Shown here in pieces: positions 56,952-64,000 of a stretch of 64,000 nucleotides of DNA. Position 1 is the first letter of the stretch, and each line of letters starts with the position of its first letter. This DNA is from Proteus vulgaris (GTDB taxonomy: Bacteria > Pseudomonadota > Gammaproteobacteria > Enterobacterales > Enterobacteriaceae). The position numbers were made by a program, and so were the translations under genes. The stretch lies in assembly GCF_023100685.1 (NCBI RefSeq), contig NZ_CP090064.1:3720001-3784000 (forward strand), written 5' to 3'. The notes below the pieces were generated by a model, which ran no database searches, had not been told where the DNA came from, and saw nothing but the letters and a program-made list of their open reading frames with translations.

Positions 56952-57349
56952 TATTGATGTTCCAAAAATTCAGTGAAATACTTTTCAGCCAGAACAACAT
57001 CTGTTGTGCCATAAACCACATAGCGATCATCAAAAACAACCGCAGGATATTTCGCGAGTTTTAATGCATAAGCCTGAAGAACACCTTGATAAGCTTGCGT
57101 GATTTGTTGCTGTTTTTGTTGCCAATCTGCTGACTGAATAATACTTCTCACTTGCTGCTCTGCTTGCTTAGGATCACGCGATAAATCATTAAATAATTGT
57201 TTTTGAATAATATTAGGTGCATCCAAATAGATGATTTGACTATCTTTTGTATTAAGTAAAGGCGTGTTGCTATCAGTGTAGATTATTGTTGATGCAACTG
57301 ATTGAGTTGAAAGCACTAATGATAGAATTAATAATTTTGGTGGTTTCAT
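56951..57349 (-). CDS. Conjugative element protein, PFL_4709 type (TIGR03757)
   Basis: A 132-residue exported protein with a signal peptide (ending SVAS). The family is thioredoxin-fold-like (DUF1525); here ITQAYQGVLQAYALKLAKYPAVVFDDRYVVYG matches the conserved core in the ICE family, without a CxxC pair. First gene after the cargo block. A strong hairpin lies over its ribosome site. Confidence 0.8.
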   Translation of the reverse strand: MKPPKLLILSLVLSTQSVASTIIYTDSNTPLLNTKDSQIIYLDAPNIIQKQLFNDLSRDPKQAEQQVRSIIQSADWQQKQQQITQAYQGVLQAYALKLAKYPAVVFDDRYVVYGTTDVVLAEKYFTEFLEHQ

Positions 57350-57386
57350 AAAGCACCCTGTAAAAAGAAAAGGTATAGGGTGCTTT
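57350..57386 (-). promoter_or_regulatory. Hairpin covering the ribosome site of the PFL_4709-type gene
   Basis: AAAGCACCCT and AGGGTGCTTT are perfect 10-bp arms around a 17-nt pyrimidine-rich loop. In the minus-strand mRNA the 3' arm contains the AGGGTG Shine-Dalgarno and ends right at the ATG, so folding would block translation. Confidence 0.65.
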
Positions 57387-57504
57387 GAATTGGCAGGAAA
57401 TGCAGTGAAGAAGTGTTAATTGGGGAATAATAGATTTACTTATACTGAAGAAAGTGAACCTAACAATATTATATGCTTTATAAATTATAAACAGAGTTTC
57501 TTCC

Positions 57505-58083
57505 CTAACTTCTTAAAATAAAATTATTAAAGTCTTTTACTTTTCTAACCATATGAAAATAACACCATAAAGTATAAGAAGAATAATATATATATTGAAT
57601 GCTAACTAAAGTTAATCCTCCCAAAAAAAACCAGTCCAATAAAGATTTTGGAAACTGCTTTTCACTAACCACAAAAAATGTAGCTCCACATCCAAAAATA
57701 ATACCTAACATAAGGACAATGATAGGAATTATAATCATCTTAGTTTTTGTTTTGACATTGAAATCATTATAACTATAAAAGTCTTTTAATAAAAACATGG
57801 AATTACAAAATTTAATATTTTTCAATTTATTAGAGATAAAATACTTTAAGATATAATCATTTAACAAATAGTTTGTTGACATTTTATAATCTAATAACAT
57901 CAATTCTTGCTTATACTTATCTAAAGGTTCATGCTCATCAGCGCACTCTTTTAGATATGTTATAGCCTCGGATTTTTCTTTGTTGGATAACGAAAAAAAT
58001 GTATCAAAAAATAATACTTTTTTAAAAAATGGTAATAATGGTATAAGAATTTTAAACCCGCTTAATATAGAAGAAATATCCAT
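57505..58083 (-). CDS. Membrane protein of unknown function
   Basis: A 192-residue protein, very AT-rich, with a hydrophobic N-terminus (about residues 9-30), a charged helical middle (NKEKSEAITYLKECADEH) and two strong helices near 115-137 and 150-172. AAGGAG at 5-nt spacing precedes the ATG. It lies between the transfer genes and the KAP-type NTPase and is probably cargo. No family recognised. Confidence 0.7.
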   Translation of the reverse strand: MDISSILSGFKILIPLLPFFKKVLFFDTFFSLSNKEKSEAITYLKECADEHEPLDKYKQELMLLDYKMSTNYLLNDYILKYFISNKLKNIKFCNSMFLLKDFYSYNDFNVKTKTKMIIIPIIVLMLGIIFGCGATFFVVSEKQFPKSLLDWFFLGGLTLVSIQYIYYSSYTLWCYFHMVRKVKDFNNFILRS

Positions 58084-58581
58084 AAAAACTCCTTTTTTAA
58101 ATTTTGGTTTATTAAAAAATACTTACTAGAATTAGTAATTATAGCCAAATAAAAAAGTTTTTATAAATATAGATTGAAGAAAGATTCCTGACTCTCTAGA
58201 ATAAAGTCAACCGGTAGGGTTAATGGAACGGCTTCCATTCCTGCGACGCCTTAAGTGGTATAGCCGAAAATTAAAGTTTATGAAAAAGAACCCTAGTGGT
58301 TCTTTTTCTGTATGTGCTGTAAATTATGTTTTCCTCTTTGTCATTACGCTTTGCTTTCATACATACAATCCCCTCTTAACTAGTTAGTAACGTTTCCAAA
58401 CTATTCCATTGATATTAAAAAAACAAGTAAATTATTGAGCATAAGAACAGATCTTGAAGTTTATATTGAGATAACCAAACTTTAAGCTAGTATTGTTTAA
58501 TCATTTAATTTTTAGATAGTTTATCACCAAGTTTTGGTATTTGTGATAAGACTTACTTTTAGTCAAGGATAAGGAACAAAC
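58084..58581. other. Intergenic region between the two cargo genes
   Basis: About 500 bp between divergent genes. A short, more GC-rich block at about 58205-58265, with a small hairpin AATGG/CCATT near 58222, stands out in AT-rich DNA and may be a remnant of older ICE sequence. A terminator-like hairpin follows. The NTPase promoter should lie in the last 200 bp. Confidence 0.5.
58281..58309. terminator. Terminator-like hairpin in the cargo block
   Basis: AAAAAGAACC, loop CTAGT, GGTTCTTTTT: a perfect 10-bp stem with A and T arms, usable from both strands. There is no gene directly upstream on the plus strand, so it may come from a lost gene. Confidence 0.7.
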
Positions 58582-61500
58582 ATGACTTTTTGGGAAAAGA
58601 TAAAAAAACGATTTCCAGCAAAAAAGAATGATATTTCAGATGATGAACAACAAGGTGATTACAATACTCTAACCCCTAAAATAATTACTGATGATACTGT
58701 CAAACCCTATTTTGAAGCCTTAGATTTCGCCTTTTCTAAAAAAGATGTAAAAAATATTGCAATAACAGGGCCTTATGGTGCTGGAAAAAGTACTGTTATT
58801 TTGTCCTATCTGAAATTTAGAGATAAACAAAATTTTATTAATGTATCTTTAGCTGATTTTTCCATCTCTGGTAAAAATGATCCTGAACCTCCTGAAAATA
58901 CAGAAATAGAGCTAAGTATACTTCAACAAATTCTATATAAAGAAAATAAAGATAACCTACCCGATTCACGTCTTGACCGGATTCAAAATAGAAACAAAAA
59001 ACATATTTTTTCTTTATTTTTTAATACGACATCTATAATTATTCCTTTGATAATATTATCAATATCTTTATTCCCCAAAAAAACATTAGCTTGGTTTAAT
59101 ATTAATGAGGTTATTATTAATAGCATTATAAATGCTTACCCTGAACGACTAGTTATTAGCCTCCTAATAGGATTAGTTTTTATTTTTTGTGTTGTACGGA
59201 GTGCATCTAAAGCCGGCATATTCGACAAAAAAATTAAACTTAGCAAAATAGCTTTTTTACAAGGTAGCGTTGATCTCACCTCTAATGAACAACCATCCCT
59301 GCTAAATAATTGCTTAGACGAAATCGTCTATTTTTTCTCTCGTTCAAAGTATAAGATTGTTATTTTTGAAGACCTCGATAGATTGGGAAATACTGAAGTA
59401 TTTATAAAATTAAGAGAAATAAATCAGATTATTAATAATAATATTTCAACTAATCCAGTCAGATTTATTTATGCTTGTCGTGATGATATTTTTCTCGGTG
59501 CGGATATTAAAACTAAGTTCTTTGACTTTATTTTACCTATTATTCCTATAATGGATTCTAGTAATGCTTATACATTACTAAAAAATAAATTAAATGACTT
59601 CCCTGAAAATAAACAGTTAGTTTTAAAGCGAATGTCTGCGTATATTAATGATATGAGATCGCTTCAAAATATTGTTAATGAATTCAATTTATTTAAAAAT
59701 GTTGTCAATAATACTAAAGATCAAGAGAAGATCTTTGCTTTAATATTTTATAAAAATATTTATGCACAAGATTATAATCTTGTAGATAAAAGACATGGTG
59801 TACTCTACTCCCTTATTCAAGATTACCGTCTTTATAAACTACATAAAGACCATTTTGGTTTACTTGATAGAAAATTAGAAGAGCTTAACGAACACTTAAT
59901 AGCCATAAAAAATGAATCTGCAACTTCCGATATGGAAATACGCAAACAAATTATTAGTAAATTTATCTCGCCTGAACTTTGGTCATTAATTCATTTTGCT
60001 AAAAGAAATAAACATTATAGTCAAGATTATGATGAGTATTCAGCAGAAAAGTTCTATAAAGAAGAGCAAGATTTTATTGATTTTTTTAATTGTAACGAAC
60101 CATTATTTATAGGATACGAGTATCACAGTGGATATGGTAGAGATAATAATTTTGTTAAAATTGAAACATCCTCAGTGATTGATGACTATTACCTGAGAAT
60201 TGAAGTCATTAAAAATGACAAATTAGAAGAATATAGAAAGACAGTAGAAGAAATCAAAGTAACTAAAGAAAAAATTAAAACTAGAAATTCAATTACTTTA
60301 GCTAAATTATTAGAATTAATTGGTTTTGAACAATTCGAAATTATTGCTGAAAGTTATATTGAAAAATGCAATATTCCTGAAATTATTGACCCTGAACAAT
60401 TAAAAGCGCTCAAAAGTGGATTCAACTTTGGTGGTTTTGAAGCTCTCTACCACCTGCTCACTAATGGTTATATCATGCAAGATTACATGATGTTTCGCTC
60501 CATTTTCCATCAGGGCTCTATATCTATTAACGATAATGATTATATCCAAGAGGTAGGTCGTTATATTAACTTTAAGGAAATTAATGAAAATTATTTCTTA
60601 GATAACTCAGAAGATGTTCTAGTAGAATTAATTGAACATAATTATTTTTATCGTTCTGGAGCGCTTCATTACCAAATTATAACTTTATTATTAGAGAGCA
60701 AAGATTATAAAAAAAGAGCACTCTTATCTTCGATGATAGATATTATTTTTACATATTCATCAAAAGATATTTTAGAAATATATTCTATATTAGAAGATAA
60801 GTTTACAGATTATAAAAACTTTATAAATTTCATTATTTTCTCTCTAAAAGAAAATAGTTATTTAGACAAAATGATTACCGTAATTGAAGATCATGAGCAA
60901 AACCATACATCTATTTCAATAGCAACTAAAATGATTGCTTTGGTATCACCTGATATTTCAGAAAATGAAGAAAAATATCACAAATTTATTATAAATCAAG
61001 GATTTAATTTGATATCAAATGTGGAAGAAGAACACCTTCAATTGTTTCTTGATAATATAAAAAAACTTAAGGTGATTTATAATGATATTTCTATACCTAT
61101 AACACCTAATGAAACTATAGCATTAGAATTTATTGCTAAAAATAATTTATATAATCTTGATAAATCCAGTTACCGAATCATTGTTGCTGGATTACTACAA
61201 GATAAAAATATCTCTTGTGAGCAGGTTGATGAGCATCCTTGGTCATTGATAAATGATGAAGAATTAACTGATGTTAAATCTTATGTAAATGATAATATTA
61301 ATACTTTCGTATCAGAAATTTTTATACATTCTAAAGAAAATAGTGAATCAATTGTTTCTATTCTTACTCATCCAGATCTTGATAATAGTCTTAAAGTTAA
61401 AATACTTGAGGAAATGCAATTTACTATAGATAATTTACGTAAATTCCCAAAAAAAATAGACACTGAAAATAGTGATAATATTTATTCTTATCATGACCTT

Positions 61501-62385
61501 TTCTTTCATCATAATCATGTTACACCTAGCTGGAAAGTGTTATTAGATTATATCTATGAAGATTGCAATTTAGATGTATTAACTCAATATATTGAAGAAC
61601 ATGCACAAATTCTAAGCTATGATGAAATAGATCTGATTGAAGGGGACAATTATGACCTTTTATATATGAAAGTTATTTGTAATGATAACATTAGTGACAA
61701 TGCATACAACTTAGTATTAAAACCTGTTTATATAAATACTCATTCCTGGGATGAACAACTAAGCTTAGCTAATTTCCTACGGTTAATAGTGAATAACAAA
61801 GTACCGTTAAATAATGAATCTTATAAAAATGCAATACAATGCTTTTCTCCAAATGAGAGTAAAGAGAATATAGAATCTTTTATATTATGGCTTTCTAAAT
61901 TTAAAGAAGTATTATTTTCAGACGAAAATTATTATTTATTTTATGAACAAGATAATGAACTCCTCGAAAGTATGTTGATTGCTATTAATGATTCCAATCT
62001 ATTTTCAAACTCAGAAAAAGCATCATTATTATATAAATATCGTGAAGAATGTCATGAATCATTCATTGACGAATTAGATATCACTAATGAAATATTAATA
62101 TCATTAATTAAATTATCAAATAATGATAATTTTTCTATTAACCTAATAGTACGATTAATAAATAACAATTATAAGGATAGAGAAGAAATCGCTAACCTTG
62201 TGGATAAGCTTCAAGAAAAAGAATTTAATAAAATATTTAATCAAAAAACTGCAACTTTGAATTTTAACAATAACCAAGATGCAGAGTTACTATTTTCCAC
62301 CTTAGAAAAAGAAAAACTAATCAAGAAATGGATATCAAGGAATGAAGGGAAATATTATATTGAGTGTATTTATGAAGAAAAATAA
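58582..62385 (+). CDS. KAP/YobI-type membrane P-loop NTPase, possible defence protein
   Basis: A 1267-residue protein. Walker A GPYGAGKST lies at residues 63-71, Walker B IVIFEDLDR near 259-267 and a sensor-like RFIYACRDDIF near 290. Two membrane helices (about 143-164 and 190-206) are inserted between Walker A and B, the hallmark of KAP P-loop NTPases. The remaining 900 residues are a long helical, acidic region without named motifs. KAP-type and YobI-like ATPases often sit in mobile elements and are suspected phage or plasmid defence effectors; this is inference. AAGGA at 6-nt spacing supports the start. The gene is much more AT-rich than the transfer genes and on the opposite strand, which shows it is cargo. 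Confidence 0.82.
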   Translation: MTFWEKIKKRFPAKKNDISDDEQQGDYNTLTPKIITDDTVKPYFEALDFAFSKKDVKNIAITGPYGAGKSTVILSYLKFRDKQNFINVSLADFSISGKNDPEPPENTEIELSILQQILYKENKDNLPDSRLDRIQNRNKKHIFSLFFNTTSIIIPLIILSISLFPKKTLAWFNINEVIINSIINAYPERLVISLLIGLVFIFCVVRSASKAGIFDKKIKLSKIAFLQGSVDLTSNEQPSLLNNCLDEIVYFFSRSKYKIVIFEDLDRLGNTEVFIKLREINQIINNNISTNPVRFIYACRDDIFLGADIKTKFFDFILPIIPIMDSSNAYTLLKNKLNDFPENKQLVLKRMSAYINDMRSLQNIVNEFNLFKNVVNNTKDQEKIFALIFYKNIYAQDYNLVDKRHGVLYSLIQDYRLYKLHKDHFGLLDRKLEELNEHLIAIKNESATSDMEIRKQIISKFISPELWSLIHFAKRNKHYSQDYDEYSAEKFYKEEQDFIDFFNCNEPLFIGYEYHSGYGRDNNFVKIETSSVIDDYYLRIEVIKNDKLEEYRKTVEEIKVTKEKIKTRNSITLAKLLELIGFEQFEIIAESYIEKCNIPEIIDPEQLKALKSGFNFGGFEALYHLLTNGYIMQDYMMFRSIFHQGSISINDNDYIQEVGRYINFKEINENYFLDNSEDVLVELIEHNYFYRSGALHYQIITLLLESKDYKKRALLSSMIDIIFTYSSKDILEIYSILEDKFTDYKNFINFIIFSLKENSYLDKMITVIEDHEQNHTSISIATKMIALVSPDISENEEKYHKFIINQGFNLISNVEEEHLQLFLDNIKKLKVIYNDISIPITPNETIALEFIAKNNLYNLDKSSYRIIVAGLLQDKNISCEQVDEHPWSLINDEELTDVKSYVNDNINTFVSEIFIHSKENSESIVSILTHPDLDNSLKVKILEEMQFTIDNLRKFPKKIDTENSDNIYSYHDLFFHHNHVTPSWKVLLDYIYEDCNLDVLTQYIEEHAQILSYDEIDLIEGDNYDLLYMKVICNDNISDNAYNLVLKPVYINTHSWDEQLSLANFLRLIVNNKVPLNNESYKNAIQCFSPNESKENIESFILWLSKFKEVLFSDENYYLFYEQDNELLESMLIAINDSNLFSNSEKASLLYKYREECHESFIDELDITNEILISLIKLSNNDNFSINLIVRLINNNYKDREEIANLVDKLQEKEFNKIFNQKTATLNFNNNQDAELLFSTLEKEKLIKKWISRNEGKYYIECIYEEK

Positions 62386-62407
62386 ATAATTTTTAATTAA
62401 AAAATAT

Positions 62408-62438
62408 AAAAGGGTGAGTCAATATGATTCACCCTTTA
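62408..62438. terminator. Terminator shared by the NTPase and the 58-residue ORF
   Basis: AAAGGGTGA and TCACCCTTT form a 9-bp stem with a short loop, between two convergent genes. Confidence 0.75.
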
Positions 62439-62453
62439 ATTATCATTTAAGTT

Positions 62454-62630
62454 TTATAACTTAAATGCTTTATCTAACCAACTGGTTATTTTTCCTAGAT
62501 TTTCAAACAAAATAGTTTGTCTAGAAATTTGAACCCTCGTTGGCTGATATAATGTTGCATGAGATGCTATTAAATCAACATAAAGCTGTTGAAGTTCCTT
62601 CATGAATTCTATTTGCATTTCTTTGCACAT
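62454..62630 (-). CDS. Small ORF of 58 residues
   Basis: A short protein (MCKEMQIEF start, WLDKAFKL end), probably helical and amphipathic. AAGGAG lies 6 nt before the ATG, an ideal ribosome site in otherwise non-coding DNA, and a terminator follows the stop. It converges on the KAP NTPase gene. No family recognised. Its placement could make it a small partner, antitoxin or regulator of the NTPase, but there is no direct evidence. Confidence 0.6.
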   Translation of the reverse strand: MCKEMQIEFMKELQQLYVDLIASHATLYQPTRVQISRQTILFENLGKITSWLDKAFKL

Positions 62631-62641
62631 ATGTATCTCCT

Positions 62642-62988
62642 TATTTTATTGTTCTTGCCCAAACGCTAACAGTATTTTTAATATGATTGATTATCTATTA
62701 AATTCATAATTATAAAAATGAAAATTTACTGAGGGCTTTTTATGAAGTGATTAAATACTATATCTATGCAATAAATTTGCATAAAAATAGTATTTCTTTA
62801 TAACTTTCAAAATTCAGATATATTTAAACTTTAATTATTGTAATTTTTATCTTCACATATAATAAGAAAACCTGAATAAATATTATTTTATTATTTATTC
62901 AGAGTTATATTAGTTTACTAATGCAATCACTTCTGATATTTATATTATACCACATAATCATAATTTAATTCACATATTTGTACATTAT
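62642..62988. other. AT-rich intergenic region before the ATPase gene end
   Basis: About 350 bp of strongly AT-rich DNA. It would hold the promoter for the 58-residue ORF. I see no gene and no strong hairpin. Confidence 0.5.
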
Positions 62989-64000
62989 TTAATAATACCC
63001 ACTATCAACAATCCCCCTCACCTCATCCAGCCTAACCGCTATCCGTTTAGCTGCTTCTAGTTCACTAATGCCATGCTCTACCATCAGTTCTTTTCGCTCT
63101 GCTTTTTCCTCTTTCTCAGTCATACCTAATGCAAGGTATAGACTTGGAGGAACGGCACGAAATAGCGCTTCAATACGACTGGCTAGGACAACGCCTTCTG
63201 TATAACAACGGGGGGTTTTGGTTGCTGATAACAACATGGCTTTTTGTTCTTGTGTAAGTTTTTTAAATCGGGCGATTTCTTCAACTTCTTCAGGTGGAAT
63301 CACTAAACACAACCACCACTCAATCATATTCAACATCTTCTTTGACGTAGACGGAAAATCCTCTAAATTTTGAGTCGCTAGCCATAACCATGCACCCAAT
63401 TTACGCCACATCTTAACGACTTTAACCACGTAAGGAGCAAGTAATGGGTTAGTGGTGATCATATGGGCTTCATCCGTAGCAAAGACAATTTCTCGTTCTA
63501 AAAACTGATCACGTTCTGCAATATTATTAATGGTGTTGACTAATGAGGTATAAGCAACGGCTAAAGGGGCTTCATAGCCTTCTCTGGCTAATGTACCAAG
63601 GTCAATTAATGTTACGTCAGCTTCTGACCAATGTTGTCCTTCTTGGTTAAATAACTCCCCCAAAAAACCTTGCATAAATACACTGAGCGATTCGCCCATA
63701 TTTTGGGCTCTTGCTCGTCGAATATCAGGGCGATCTTTATCTTTCGCAAAGGCATAAAATGTATTTTGCAAATCGGCGGTAATCATCTGCCTACCTTCAT
63801 TCCATGCATTGTTGGCACTCACTAAAATGGCTTCTCGCATCATGCCTCTATCTGCACGTTCTAGCTTTGCTTCTTCTTTGGCTTCACCACCGGTTATCAT
63901 TAATCGAGCAACAATTTCGAGTTCGCCTAAAATATCTCGCTCATCTATTTCGTCGGTTTCATCTGCATCAATAACCTCACTCAGCTCATCTTCATTAATA
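62989..64000 (-). CDS. Conjugative transfer ATPase, PFL_4706 type (VirB4/TraC-like), C-terminal part
   Basis: The frame is open through to the window edge (upstream reading includes DERDILGELEIVARLMITGG), so this is the last 337 residues of a larger ATPase; an internal ATG at 63900 is not the true start. Visible ATPase-core motifs include EIVFATDEAHMI (Walker B), GAWLWLATQNLEDFP (the TQ motif) and MIEWWLCLVIPPEE. It powers pilus assembly and DNA transfer at the inner membrane. In related ICEs it is directly followed by other transfer genes; here a cargo block intervenes. Confidence 0.85.
   Translation of the reverse strand, partial: INEDELSEVIDADETDEIDERDILGELEIVARLMITGGEAKEEAKLERADRGMMREAILVSANNAWNEGRQMITADLQNTFYAFAKDKDRPDIRRARAQNMGESLSVFMQGFLGELFNQEGQHWSEADVTLIDLGTLAREGYEAPLAVAYTSLVNTINNIAERDQFLEREIVFATDEAHMITTNPLLAPYVVKVVKMWRKLGAWLWLATQNLEDFPSTSKKMLNMIEWWLCLVIPPEEVEEIARFKKLTQEQKAMLLSATKTPRCYTEGVVLASRIEALFRAVPPSLYLALGMTEKEEKAERKELMVEHGISELEAAKRIAVRLDEVRGIVDSGYY

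Larger units (their letters stand above)
46069..64000. mobile_element. Integrative conjugative element, left part (ICEPm1-like backbone)
   Basis: An integrase next to tRNA-Phe, a MobH relaxase homolog, ArdC, and mating-pair genes of the type numbered PFL_4706 to PFL_4711 (TIGR03744, 03757, 03756, 03755) plus TraG-N define an ICE of the PFGI-1/pKLC102/ICEHin1056-like group. ICEPm1 of P. mirabilis also occupies tRNA-Phe. The element continues past the window, so its right end, remaining transfer genes and cargo are unseen. Confidence 0.88.

Overview
The window looks like the chromosome of an AT-rich enterobacterium of the Morganellaceae, most likely Proteus. Supporting this are the low GC content, the serB-radA-nadR and groE/efp/aspA gene orders shared with E. 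coli, a complete hydrogenase-4-type (Hyf) operon, a Ynt-type nickel/peptide ABC transporter, and an integrative conjugative element (ICE) in tRNA-Phe, the site used by ICEPm1 in P. mirabilis. Species assignment is inference; no database was searched.

Positions 1-9742 hold a Fur-box-controlled Fes-like siderophore esterase (cut by the window edge), a DUF218 envelope protein, the nadR-radA-serB cluster, divergent smp, and the glycyl-radical pair yjjI-yjjW. Positions 9853-13314 encode a probable autotransporter whose passenger ends in about eighteen near-identical 15-residue charged repeats. Positions 13393-18248 (minus strand) encode a five-gene ABC importer of the YntABCDE nickel/dipeptide type, followed by a family 2 glycosyltransferase.

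Positions 20030-31304 are one long minus-strand operon, hyfABCDEFGHI-hyfJ(hycH)-hycI, for a membrane-bound NiFe hydrogenase of the formate hydrogenlyase type. It is preceded by a clear sigma-54 -24/-12 sequence. The nickel importer nearby would supply its metal. Positions 31626-45696 are core genes: a pirin, an RpiB-like protein, efp and epmB, a NAD(P)-binding protein, YjeI, a CPA1 antiporter, groES-groEL with a sigma-32 promoter, fxsA, aspA, dcuA and yjdC.

From tRNA-Phe (45993-46068) to the window end lies the left part of an ICE. It carries a tyrosine integrase with a small partner gene, a MobH-type relaxase homolog that has lost its metal ligands, an ArdC antirestriction protein, a second tyrosine recombinase, and mating-pair genes (TraG-N, PFL_4711, PFL_4710, PFL_4709 and PFL_4706-type ATPase). 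The ATPase and PFL_4709 genes are separated by a very AT-rich cargo block containing a 1267-residue KAP/YobI-type membrane P-loop NTPase, a 192-residue membrane protein and a 58-residue ORF.

The most striking signal is the leader of the integrase operon (about 47830-48047). A central pair of segments is complementary to two flanking duplicated pairs, one of which overlaps the Shine-Dalgarno of the first gene. This is the layout of phage P1/P4 c4 antisense RNA immunity systems, here apparently placed over an ICE integrase operon. A second structured region of about 900 bp lies upstream of the second recombinase, and a hairpin covers the ribosome binding site of the PFL_4709-type gene.
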